Shown: positions 55,268 to 62,636 of the stretch, one piece after another
Numbering within the stretch: the first letter of the stretch is position 1
Layout: every line of letters starts with the position of its first letter
Source of the DNA: Dyadobacter sp. UC 10
GTDB taxonomy: Bacteria; Bacteroidota; Bacteroidia; Cytophagales; Spirosomataceae
Assembly: GCF_008369915.1 (NCBI RefSeq)
Contig: NZ_VSRN01000001.1
Coordinates: 3,654,501 to 3,718,500, forward strand
DNA: 64,000 bases
Direction: 5' to 3'
The notes under the pieces: model-generated
The model's input: the letters and a program-made list of their open reading frames with translations, nothing else
The model's database searches: none
What the model was told of the DNA's origin: nothing
Program-made: the position numbers and the translations under genes

Positions 55268-55371
55268 TACATTTGTCAGGCGTTAGGGAAGTTTCTGTAA
55301 AAAACTTTCCATCAGGATTAAAGGGTTAGGTTAACACATGAAAGCCGCGAAGGTCTCCTTCGCGGCTTTTT
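55268..55371 (+). ncRNA. Candidate small RNA or leader ending in a strong hairpin
   Basis: TACATTTG at 55268-55275 could be a -7 element, giving a transcript of about 90 bases that ends in the GC-rich hairpin at 55341-55371. A smaller hairpin (AAGTTT / AAACTT) lies between. It could be an independent RNA or an attenuator leader of the Rdx gene at 55406. The -33 element is poor, so confidence is low. Confidence 0.35.
55341..55371 (+). terminator. Strong hairpin terminator
   Basis: AAAGCCGCGAAGG (55341-55353) and CCTTCGCGGCTTT (55357-55369) are perfect 13-bp arms with a three-base loop and T tract. Confidence 0.88.
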
Positions 55372-55405
55372 TACGTTATTTGAAATCAAATTTGAGATAC
55401 AACAC

Positions 55406-55681
55406 ATGAAACCGATCATAACAATCGAATACTGCCCCAAATGCGGCTGGCTTTTGAGGGCTGCGTGGATGGCGCAGGAAGTGCTAACCACATTTACCGT
55501 CGATCTGCGGGCTGTACAACTGATTCCTTCCGAAGTCCCGGGAAGGTATACGATCAAGCTCGACGACCATCTTATCTGGGACAGAAAACGGGAAGGACAT
55601 TTCCCCGAACCAAAGGAGTTGAAACAAAAAATAAGAGATATTATCGCGCCTGATCGAGGATTAGGGCATAATGATCGATGA
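55406..55681 (+). CDS. Rdx/SelW-like thioredoxin-fold protein (CxxC variant)
   Basis: This 91-residue protein begins with a strand and a CPKC motif at C10 and C13 (EYCPKCGWLLRAAW), the position of CxxU in SelT/SelW/SelH selenoproteins. The later segments PSEVPGRYTIKLDD and LIWDRKREGHFPEPKELKQKIRD match the Rdx family (thioredoxin-like fold, PF10262). Selenocysteine is replaced by Cys. It is probably a thiol redox protein in the cytoplasm. It may be regulated from the upstream terminator region. Confidence 0.88.
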   Translation: MKPIITIEYCPKCGWLLRAAWMAQEVLTTFTVDLRAVQLIPSEVPGRYTIKLDDHLIWDRKREGHFPEPKELKQKIRDIIAPDRGLGHNDR

Positions 55682-55918
55682 AGGCGTGTTGAAACAGGAC
55701 AAATTGTCGTATTGGGGAGTGCTTGCCTGAAAATTTGACCGGTTCGTTATCAGTGTTAAGAAACAGGTTGCTGCTATGAATTTATTTAATAAATTGAAAT
55801 TCAAATAGTTACATAATTTTATAGGTGCAATGATTTCTATTTTTTGCCAGGATAATAATCTTTGGCACGTAGTTTTTCGTTAATGGTTTAAAACTTGTGA
55901 ACCTAAAACGCGATAGCT

Positions 55919-56341
55919 ATGGAAAGCAAACCTAAAATACCACAGGAAATGTTGATGAACATAGATTTTATCAACACGATCAATGGTGGAATGAGCGAGC
56001 CGGCCATCAAGCTTGATAAGGGATCCGATGGGTTTGAAGTAGTTGTGAAAATTCCAGGCATCGAAGTTGAAGACCTTCAATTAGAGGTTGTAAAAGGTAA
56101 GAGAAACACGAATAATTTAAAGCTTTTTCACTTATTACCTATATTTTCACAGGATAACCTTCCCGAAGAAGAGCAATGGAAGACTGTTCGTTTCATCAAT
56201 ACCTTTGTCATTCCGGATGGAGTAGACATTGAGCATATCTCAGCGAAATATGATGATTCGCTTCGTCACCTTGTCCTGTTTTTACCTTATGGAAATGAGC
56301 AGGGCGATTATCACCGGAAGGTAGATATCGAACGTTGGTAG
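55919..56341 (+). CDS. Hsp20/alpha-crystallin-like protein
   Basis: This 140-residue protein has an alpha-crystallin/CS-type beta sandwich: GFEVVVKIPGIEVEDLQLEVVKG (strands), VIPDGVDIEHISAKYDDSLRHLVLFLPYG near the end, in the position of the family's last strands. An insert with KRNTNNLKLFHLLPIFSQD replaces the usual loop, and the standard C-terminal IxI motif is absent. It is likely a small heat-shock-type chaperone or a diverged relative; the assignment rests on the fold pattern. Confidence 0.7.
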   Translation: MESKPKIPQEMLMNIDFINTINGGMSEPAIKLDKGSDGFEVVVKIPGIEVEDLQLEVVKGKRNTNNLKLFHLLPIFSQDNLPEEEQWKTVRFINTFVIPDGVDIEHISAKYDDSLRHLVLFLPYGNEQGDYHRKVDIERW

Positions 56342-56370
56342 ATTTCTGAATTTGTATCTAATTATAGTCG

Positions 56371-56400
56371 CCCAGCAGTTACAACTGTTGGGTTTTTTTT
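56371..56400 (+). terminator. Terminator after the Hsp20-like gene
   Basis: CCCAGCAGTT (56371-56380) pairs with AACTGTTGGG (56383-56392) with one G-T pair, followed by eight T. Confidence 0.85.
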
Positions 56401-56613
56401 GCGATAGAAATATAGTATACGGGAGTTGGGCAGAACTTAAATCTGCGATTTGATCGAGATATTGCGCATTTGTAACCCAAATAATTTGAAATTGTATCCT
56501 TCCAATAGTTTATATTAACATAAGGTAAACATTAATGAAGTCATAAAAATTGGAGTTTGATATTCTTATCTTGGCATAGATCTTAGTTAAATTACCCTCT
56601 TAAACTCAACGCT

Positions 56614-56949
56614 ATGAAAAAATCTAACATCTTCGCCTATATTGAGCTGACCAAATTAGTCGAAGAACTCAACGTGCCGGCAGAATCAGGGCAACTTAAG
56701 CAAAAGTTAAAATCCCAATCTGCTTATTTCAATATTATTGAACCCAGGTATTTTTCGGAGGACCTGATCGGAGAGTGGGAGAGCATTTTATCCAGTATCA
56801 AGCAGAAAGGTGTCAAAATCAATGATGATGGTCAGATAATTTCAAATGCGGTTAGCAATACCATTGACCAACTGACCGACAGGGAATGCCAGGCGCTGGT
56901 TAGCAAAATTCAGATGGTCTACAGCCAGGTCAAAAGAGAATTTCAATAG
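56614..56949 (+). CDS. Conserved-looking 111-residue protein of unknown function
   Basis: This cytoplasmic 111-residue protein is predicted mostly helical with a beta segment (NIIEPRYFSEDLIGEWESIL, then VKINDDGQIISNAVSNTIDQL). No Cys is needed and no metal motif is evident. I do not recognise a family. An AT-rich upstream region (56401-56613) separates it from the preceding terminator and has no clear -33/-7 pair. It is convergent with metG. Confidence 0.65.
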   Translation: MKKSNIFAYIELTKLVEELNVPAESGQLKQKLKSQSAYFNIIEPRYFSEDLIGEWESILSSIKQKGVKINDDGQIISNAVSNTIDQLTDRECQALVSKIQMVYSQVKREFQ

Positions 56950-56954
56950 ATCGA

Positions 56955-56984
56955 AGAGCAGCGTCGAAATTTCAACGCTGCTCT
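56955..56984. terminator. Hairpin between the 111-aa gene and metG
   Basis: AGAGCAGCGT (56955-56964) and ACGCTGCTCT (56975-56984) are perfect 10-bp arms; the T tract is weak, so it may be bidirectional. Confidence 0.6.
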
Positions 56985-56991
56985 GTTGGTT

Positions 56992-59067
56992 TCAATTAAC
57001 AGTGCCTCCATTCCAAACATCACTTCCTGGTTGCACAAACGCCAGACTCCCGTCGCGGTGTTCAGCCATTAGTATCATTCCGTGACTTTCCATACCCATC
57101 ATTTTACGGGGTGCGAGGTTTGCGAGGTACAGTACTTTTTTTCCTACGATTTCGTCTGCTTTGAAATGCTCGGCAATGCCGCTCAATACAGTTCTTTGCT
57201 CCAATCCGATATCAACCAGCAATTTGAGCAACTTTTTACTTTTCGGCACATTTTCAGCCTCCACGATCGTTGCGATCCGTATGTCCATTTTTGAAAAGTC
57301 GTCATATAGAATCTCAGGCTTTACCGGGCTGACCGTTTTGCTTTCCAGTTCATTTTGCCGCCTGGCGTCGTGTAATTTCTGGATCTGCTTTTCGATTATA
57401 CTGTCTTCCATTTTTTCAAACAGTAATCTGGCCTCATTAACGGGGCGACCAGCTACAAGCAGATCGGGCTTGCCGGCATCCTGCCATAACCCGCCATCGA
57501 ACCCGAGCTGTTCCCGGATCTTTTGGGCCGTAAATGGAAGAACCGGCTCTGATACAATCGCCAGTGTGGCAGAAATCTGTAAAGCGATATTCAATATCGT
57601 ATTGACCCGCGCAGGATCGGTTTTGATCACGTGCCAGGGCTGGGTATCTGCCAGGTATTTGTTGCCAAGTCTAGCCAGATCAATAATTAACGTTAATGCT
57701 TCTCTAAATCGATATGTTTCAATAGACTCACCAATCCTTCCTGGGAAAGCAGCCAGTTCCTTTAACACAGCAACATCGATTTCTTGCAGGTCAGAAGTTT
57801 CAGGTACCTTTCCATCACAGAATTTGTGTGTCAACACAAGTGCCCGGTTGATGAAATTTCCGTAGATACCGACTAACTCGCTATTATTTCTTGTCTGGAA
57901 ATCCTTCCAGGTGAACTCGCTGTCCTTGGTTTCCGGTGCATTGGCAGTCAGTACATAACGGAGTACATCCTGCTTTCCAGGCAGTTCTTCCAGGTATTCG
58001 TGCAGCCAAACCGCCCAGTTACGCGAGGTTGAGATTTTGTCGCCTTCCAGGTTCATAAATTCATTGGCGGGCACATTATCTGGAAGAATATAATTTCCTT
58101 CGGCCATCAGCATTGCCGGGAAAATAATGCAGTGGAAAACGATATTGTCTTTGCCTATAAAATGGACAAGTTTCGTTTCGCCATCTTCGGCATTCTCCTT
58201 CGGTTGCCACCATTTTTTCCAGCCTTCATCAGAACCGTTTTGCTGCGTAAGCCAATCCTTGGTCGCGGAAATGTAGCCGATAGGCGCTTCGAACCAGACG
58301 TAAAGTACTTTCCCTTCCGTGTTTTCGACAGGCACCTGAATACCCCAGTCTAGGTCGCGGGTCATGGCGCGGGGCTTCAAGCCGTCTTTCAGCCAGGACT
58401 GGCATTGTCCGAGTACATTAGTTTTCCACTCAGGGTGGCTGCTGATATATTGCTCTATCTGTGGTTGGAGCGTATCCAGGGGCAAATACCAGTTTTTGGT
58501 TGCCTTTAAAACGGGTTTTGCGCCGGAAAGCATAGAGCGTGGATCTTTCAATTCCAATGGGCTCAATGTAGAACCGCAACGTTCACACTGGTCGCCGTAA
58601 GCATTCGGATTTGCGCATACCGGACAGGTTCCAACAATGTAACGGTCGGCCAGAAACTGCTGAGCCGTTTCGTCGAAGTATTGCTCGGTCGTTTCTTCAA
58701 CGAAAACCTTCTTTTCGTACAAATCCCTGAAAATTTCCCGGGAAGTATCGTGGTGAATTTTCTTGCTGGTCCGGGAGTAAATATCAAATGAAATGCCCAG
58801 TTCTTTAAATGCTGCGTCGATCTGTGCATAGTATTTATCGACAACCTGCTGAGGAGTCAATCCTTCTTTTTTTGCTCTGATGGTGATCGGTACCCCATGC
58901 TCATCCGTCCCGCTGATGAATGCTACTTCTTTTCCGGTAGCCCGTAAGTAGCGAACGTATATATCTGCCGGTATGTAGCAGCCTGCCAAATGCCCGATGT
59001 GAATGGGGCCATTTGCATAAATAAGGGCTGCGGTAACGGTATACCTTTTTGGATTTGAAATGCTCAT
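56992..59067 (-). CDS. metG: Methionyl-tRNA synthetase
   Basis: This protein has 691 residues from the ATG at 59067; the frame is open upstream but those residues are not family-like. The HIGH motif is H23-H26 (PIHIGHLAG), the zinc-knuckle region is CPVC...CERC (about residues 145-163), and the KMSKS-equivalent is DKISTSRNW. The C-terminal 100 residues carry a Tyr-tRNA/EMAPII-like binding domain ([14 protein letters not shown], then [17 protein letters not shown]). It charges initiator and elongator tRNA-Met. Confidence 0.97.
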   Translation of the reverse strand: MSISNPKRYTVTAALIYANGPIHIGHLAGCYIPADIYVRYLRATGKEVAFISGTDEHGVPITIRAKKEGLTPQQVVDKYYAQIDAAFKELGISFDIYSRTSKKIHHDTSREIFRDLYEKKVFVEETTEQYFDETAQQFLADRYIVGTCPVCANPNAYGDQCERCGSTLSPLELKDPRSMLSGAKPVLKATKNWYLPLDTLQPQIEQYISSHPEWKTNVLGQCQSWLKDGLKPRAMTRDLDWGIQVPVENTEGKVLYVWFEAPIGYISATKDWLTQQNGSDEGWKKWWQPKENAEDGETKLVHFIGKDNIVFHCIIFPAMLMAEGNYILPDNVPANEFMNLEGDKISTSRNWAVWLHEYLEELPGKQDVLRYVLTANAPETKDSEFTWKDFQTRNNSELVGIYGNFINRALVLTHKFCDGKVPETSDLQEIDVAVLKELAAFPGRIGESIETYRFREALTLIIDLARLGNKYLADTQPWHVIKTDPARVNTILNIALQISATLAIVSEPVLPFTAQKIREQLGFDGGLWQDAGKPDLLVAGRPVNEARLLFEKMEDSIIEKQIQKLHDARRQNELESKTVSPVKPEILYDDFSKMDIRIATIVEAENVPKSKKLLKLLVDIGLEQRTVLSGIAEHFKADEIVGKKVLYLANLAPRKMMGMESHGMILMAEHRDGSLAFVQPGSDVWNGGTVN

Positions 59068-59114
59068 TACTTTGAATTTATTAATGTAGAGATAAGCGTG
59101 TGTGCTGTGTCTGA

Positions 59115-59122
59115 CAAAAGTA
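59115..59122 (-). promoter_or_regulatory. -7 element of metG
   Basis: On the minus strand TACTTTTG matches TAnnTTTG, 48 bases before the metG ATG; TTCG lies 19 bases upstream, one mismatch from TTTG. Confidence 0.5.
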
Positions 59123-59241
59123 GTAAAAGCCATCTACTCGGCGAACCTGATCAGGTGTATTTCAAGTCATGACTGGGGGCAAGATATTTTTTGGGTTGAA
59201 TTATTTTAATATTATTGTGAAGTAAACCTATACACTCACGA

Positions 59242-59400
59242 ATGACTGAACATTACAGAACACGCCAGGAACTGGCTAACGAGCTCGGAATATCTGTTAA
59301 GACGCTTTCGCGCAAACTTAACGCGTTAAACATCCAACTTCCGCCGGGCTTGATCCCCCCGAAAATCTATTCAGAAATACTACGTCAATTCCGAGGCTAA
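59242..59400 (+). CDS. Small helix-turn-helix protein (52 residues)
   Basis: This 52-residue protein is almost entirely a helix-turn-helix: TRQELANELGISVKTLSRKLNALN (about residues 7-30) and LPPGLIPPKIYSEILRQF at the end. The pattern resembles small HTH proteins found in Bacteroidota, often with little else in the frame. It may bind the direct repeats that start six bases after its stop. No other domain is present. The start ATG follows a diverged -7-like motif at about 59210. Confidence 0.75.
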   Translation: MTEHYRTRQELANELGISVKTLSRKLNALNIQLPPGLIPPKIYSEILRQFRG

Positions 59401-59405
59401 CACTG

Positions 59406-59435
59406 TTGTCCGGTTTTGTCCAGTTTTGTCCAGTT
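59406..59435. repeat. Three 10-bp direct repeats, TTGTCCRGTT
   Basis: TTGTCCGGTT, TTGTCCAGTT and TTGTCCAGTT follow head to tail right after the HTH gene and 82 bases before the secreted-protein ATG. Ten-base spacing puts the copies on one DNA face, as in a regulator-binding array. Confidence 0.65.
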
Positions 59436-59517
59436 TTTGTTATTGCGTGTTTTTCGGAATAAAAGGAAGTTTGCATCGGCTGCGCAGCCAATACAAGATC
59501 ATTCCAAAAACTAAAAA

Positions 59518-59799
59518 ATGCACATGTCAAAAACAAAAATAAGTCTCTTAACAGTGCTACTGGCTTGCAGTCACACACTATTTGCTGTAAAACCCTGCAA
59601 AATGCAGGATGTGATCACAACGCCTATGTCAGGAAAATCGAGCATGGAATGGATCACCGCCTCGGGAAACTGCTGTGAACCGACAAGTGGCTCTGCCATA
59701 ATTGTTCAGACCATCACCCATGAGGGGCAATCCTGGACATTTATCAATTATATATCAATCGGTGAAGCTCAGGCAATATATGGTTGTTCACAGGTTTAA
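59518..59799 (+). CDS. Small secreted Cys-containing protein
   Basis: This protein has 93 residues, with ATGs at 59518 and 59524 both possible. The signal peptide is about residues 1-23 (LLTVLLACSHTLFA), though a Cys in it could act as a weak lipobox. The mature part of about 70 residues has Cys in KPCKM, GNCCEP and YGCSQV, so disulfides are possible. It is beta-rich (SAIIVQTITHEGQSWTFINYISIG). I do not recognise a family. It precedes two lipoprotein genes in the same direction. Confidence 0.65.
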   Translation: MHMSKTKISLLTVLLACSHTLFAVKPCKMQDVITTPMSGKSSMEWITASGNCCEPTSGSAIIVQTITHEGQSWTFINYISIGEAQAIYGCSQV

Positions 59800-59825
59800 A
59801 ATTTAATCACTAAAGATCCGGATTC

Positions 59826-60587
59826 ATGAAAAATATAGTCACAGTTTTTTTGGTCTGCTTGATAATCATGTCGTGCTCAAAGGCGTATGATACAGTGGAA
59901 AAAACAGATGATCCACAGGTCGGCGCGAGACTTGTTCAGGATGCGCACATAAGTTACCCAACCTATAAGTCCGATTTCGCAAAACAGGCAGATGCTGAGT
60001 TAAAAGCCACAGGAAACGATTCCAAATTGTCGGAAATGAATGAAATCGCGCATCCCCGGATTATTGACAGTCTGTATGCGTTATATTTTCGGGAATTCGT
60101 GATTGAAAATGGTTTTCAGAAACCGCTAACTGAACGCTATCGCTCGGCCTTGAAATCATACGCTTCAAACGACTATAAGTATACCTTTGTTCGCAGTGGG
60201 CTGTCGCACAAGCTTTTATTAAATGCGGGTTTGATCGAAAGTGATGATGCTGAGTCTATTTCTTTTTACGCCAATGAGCTGATCGATTCCAGGATGGGCG
60301 AATATTCACTTATCCTTCGCTGCCTTGACAAAATCAAAGGAAGTATTTCGGCGATTGAATTTCGAAGCATGAAAAGTAGGCTTGCGCAACAAATAGAAGA
60401 GAGTAAGATTGATGAAGTTGAACTGGAAAAAAACATTAAGCTCATGATCGCAGAGAAGGAGGCATTTTTTGAGAAAAATCCAAACATAAAAGAGGGGCGG
60501 ATATTTTTGGAAGGATGGAAAGCGATAGGCTTCGGGAAGCGTCGTGAAAATTTGAATAACCTCTCAGATAGACTTAGTAAATTCTAA
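59826..60587 (+). CDS. Lipoprotein, first of a paralogous pair
   Basis: This 253-residue protein has a lipobox IIMSC with the Cys at 17, after a signal segment. The mature part is helix-rich. A region at about residues 98-190 aligns with the downstream lipoprotein: RYRSALKSYASNDYKYTFVR, then SISFYANELIDSRMGEYSLI and FRSMKSRLAQQIEESK. The C-terminus (NLNNLSDRLSKF) is polar. I do not recognise a family or domain. It is followed by a terminator and then by its paralogue. Confidence 0.72.
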   Translation: MKNIVTVFLVCLIIMSCSKAYDTVEKTDDPQVGARLVQDAHISYPTYKSDFAKQADAELKATGNDSKLSEMNEIAHPRIIDSLYALYFREFVIENGFQKPLTERYRSALKSYASNDYKYTFVRSGLSHKLLLNAGLIESDDAESISFYANELIDSRMGEYSLILRCLDKIKGSISAIEFRSMKSRLAQQIEESKIDEVELEKNIKLMIAEKEAFFEKNPNIKEGRIFLEGWKAIGFGKRRENLNNLSDRLSKF

Positions 60588-60603
60588 TATCAGTTCTTTC
60601 CTG

Positions 60604-60634
60604 AAAATCCCTTTCCAAGCCGAGAGGGATTTTT
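60604..60634 (+). terminator. Terminator after the first lipoprotein
   Basis: AAATCCCT (60605-60612) and AGGGATTT (60625-60632) form an 8-bp stem followed by T. The surrounding sequence resembles the later terminator at 61476-61508. Confidence 0.7.
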
Positions 60635-60654
60635 GTCTTAATGATTCTAATGCC

Positions 60655-60705
60655 GAACTAACGCTGCAGCGCAGGCAGCAGCAGGTTGCCAGTATGCGTT
60701 AGTTC
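60655..60705 (+). repeat. Inverted repeat in the leader of the second lipoprotein
   Basis: GAACTAACGC (60655-60664) and GCGTTAGTTC (60696-60705) are perfect 10-bp arms, enclosing a GC-rich loop that has a smaller GGCA/TGCC stem. It is about 22 bases before the ATG at 60727 and could structure the 5' leader. Confidence 0.6.
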
Positions 60706-60726
60706 CTACAACAAACCAATAGCATT

Positions 60727-61452
60727 ATGAAATCGTTAGTCCTGAGTATTATCATGTTCCAATTGATTTTAGTGAGTTGCAATCAAAAGGACAACTCAAT
60801 GCAAGTTGAAAAACAGTACACCTACGATTTCAAAAAGGTGCGGATCAATGAAGATTTTTTTCCGACAGGTGGCCAGATAACCATTGGAAACAAGAGTCGA
60901 TATGAGAGCATGGTGAAGCGCGTTCATGATTTGTCTTCGATAAAAGCCCCCTCCACAAATGAAAGATCTAATTTGATTTCAAAAAGTAGGCTGATTCAGA
61001 GGTACAATGCTTTCCTGTCCGAGCATTCGGGTGATAGCGTGATGGTTGGATACTTTCGTCATAAATATGCGTCAATGTTGCTTGTCGACTATGAAATTGT
61101 TAAAACCACTGACCTCAAAACCATAAGTTTTCTCGTTCAGGAGCTGATATCTTCAAAATATGGTAATTATACCGTAATAATCGAAGGACTTGAAAAGGTG
61201 AAGACACGAATCGATCAGAGGCAATTTCGAAAGATGGTATCTGAAACCGATAGACAGATCGCCAAAAGTCTTGCGAATCACAAAATTATTCAAGAGCGAC
61301 TCCCCGGTATCACGCAGGGGATGAAGACGGGTCGGATCAAAATTAGCGGGAATTTGCGAAAGGAGTTTGTGGTTGCAGCGACGGAAACTGATGATGTTTC
61401 CACAGAAATCGCCAAACTAGAAAAGTACCGTACCCGCTTGTTAGCTTTGTAG
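60727..61452 (+). CDS. Lipoprotein, second of a paralogous pair
   Basis: This 241-residue protein has a lipobox LILVSC with the Cys at 18. It shares with the preceding protein the pattern RYNAFLSEHSGDSVMVGYFR, TISFLVQELISSKYGNYTVI and FRKMVSETDRQIAKS, at moderate similarity. The C-terminal part (RKEFVVAATETDDVSTEIAKLEKY) differs. The two probably arose by tandem duplication followed by divergence. Function unknown; an inner- or outer-membrane anchored periplasmic location is likely. Confidence 0.72.
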   Translation: MKSLVLSIIMFQLILVSCNQKDNSMQVEKQYTYDFKKVRINEDFFPTGGQITIGNKSRYESMVKRVHDLSSIKAPSTNERSNLISKSRLIQRYNAFLSEHSGDSVMVGYFRHKYASMLLVDYEIVKTTDLKTISFLVQELISSKYGNYTVIIEGLEKVKTRIDQRQFRKMVSETDRQIAKSLANHKIIQERLPGITQGMKTGRIKISGNLRKEFVVAATETDDVSTEIAKLEKYRTRLLAL

Positions 61453-61475
61453 CAGGTTAAATAGGTTGTGCAACA

Positions 61476-61508
61476 AATTCCTTTCGCCGCCGCGGAGGGA
61501 ATTTTTTT
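61476..61508 (+). terminator. Terminator after the second lipoprotein
   Basis: AATTCCTTTC (61476-61485) pairs with GGAGGGAATT (61494-61503) with two G-T pairs, followed by a T tract. Confidence 0.78.
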
Positions 61509-61562
61509 GTCCTTACCTTTTCAATGCCGACCTTCGGAGCAGCATTTCATTAACCAATCTCA

Positions 61563-62561
61563 ATGAAAGTTCTTATCACAGGTGCCACGGGTTTGGTCGG
61601 GAGCGCAGTTGCGCGAAAGTTCCTTTCCGAGGGGCACAAAGTCTCAGCGATATATAGAAAAACATCTGATAAAAGCCTGCTTTCAGATATTGATGCTGAA
61701 ATATCCTGGATAGAAGGCGATATACTCGACTTAGGCTCGCTGGAAGACGCGATCAAAGATACTGATTGCGTAGTGCATACTGCCGCAGTTGTTTCATTTG
61801 TCCCGGCCGACCGCGATATGATGTACAAGGTCAATGTAGAGGGAACGGCGAATGTGGTCAACGTTTGCCTGAAGTACCAGCTCAAAAAACTTTGTTTTGT
61901 AAGCAGCATCGCAGCAATTGGCCGGCCGGATCCGAGAAAAGCAACAGCCGGCGACGAGGTGGTACTGGATGAAACCCACCGCTGGGAAAATTCGCCCGAA
62001 AATTCTGAATATGCCAAAACGAAGCACCTGGCCGAGCTGGAAGTCTGGCGCGGTATTGCCGAGGGTTTGAATGCGGTCATCGTAAATCCGACATTGATCC
62101 TGGGTGAAGGGGATTGGAAAAAAAGCAGCACACAGCTATTCAAGTATGTATATCAGGAGAAGCCGTTTTATACTGACGGGCTGGCCAACTATGTTGATGT
62201 GCTGGATGTAGCCGAGATTGTCTTCCGTTTGATCAAATCCGATATTTCCGGAGAAAGATTTTTGCTGAATGCGGGGAGCATTTCTTACAAAAATCTGTTC
62301 CATATGATTGCAGACAATATGAATAAGAAAAGGGCTTCTCTGCGAGTCGGGCCGGGCTTGGCGGGTGTGATCTGGCGGGTAGAGGCCGTGAGAACATTTC
62401 TGCTCGGGACAAAACCTTTGATCACCAGAGAAACAGCACGTTCGGCGGCAAGAAAGGTCACATATAAGAACAACAAGGTCAAAAATGCGCTGCATTTCGA
62501 GTTCCAGCCCATCGAGAAAACGGTCAAAAGAGTGAGCGAAAGATTGATTGGGAAGATTTGA
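61563..62561 (+). CDS. NAD-dependent epimerase/dehydratase (extended SDR)
   Basis: This 332-residue protein has the nucleotide-binding motif GATGLVGSA at about residues 7-15 and the catalytic YxxxK at Y150-K154 (YAKTK). It belongs to the 3-beta-HSD/DFR-like branch of extended SDR enzymes, judged by DILDLGSLEDAIKDTDCVVHTAAVVSF and the C-terminal substrate region. The substrate (sugar, flavonoid-like, or steroid-like) cannot be told. It is 110 bases downstream of the lipoprotein and 75 bases upstream of the TPR gene. Confidence 0.88.
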   Translation: MKVLITGATGLVGSAVARKFLSEGHKVSAIYRKTSDKSLLSDIDAEISWIEGDILDLGSLEDAIKDTDCVVHTAAVVSFVPADRDMMYKVNVEGTANVVNVCLKYQLKKLCFVSSIAAIGRPDPRKATAGDEVVLDETHRWENSPENSEYAKTKHLAELEVWRGIAEGLNAVIVNPTLILGEGDWKKSSTQLFKYVYQEKPFYTDGLANYVDVLDVAEIVFRLIKSDISGERFLLNAGSISYKNLFHMIADNMNKKRASLRVGPGLAGVIWRVEAVRTFLLGTKPLITRETARSAARKVTYKNNKVKNALHFEFQPIEKTVKRVSERLIGKI

Positions 62562-62636
62562 AATGCGCGAAATAATTTTATATCTTTCTTTTATTAAAAT
62601 GGTGCGCAAGCCCTCAATTCTAATCTAGCGGTCCGT

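Larger units (their letters stand above)
55010..55405. other. Intergenic region with a candidate small RNA
   Basis: No convincing protein gene is visible in these 396 bases. The region contains a -7-like TACATTTG, two hairpin-capable segments and a strong terminator, discussed separately. The small frame at 55118-55300 has no family-like features and is not called. Confidence 0.6.

Noticed and set aside
55118..55300. 60-codon frame in the intergenic region
   Set aside because: No start signal, no homologous pattern, and it overlaps the candidate RNA region.
59406..59435. CRISPR array
   Set aside because: Units are head-to-tail 10-mers with no spacers.
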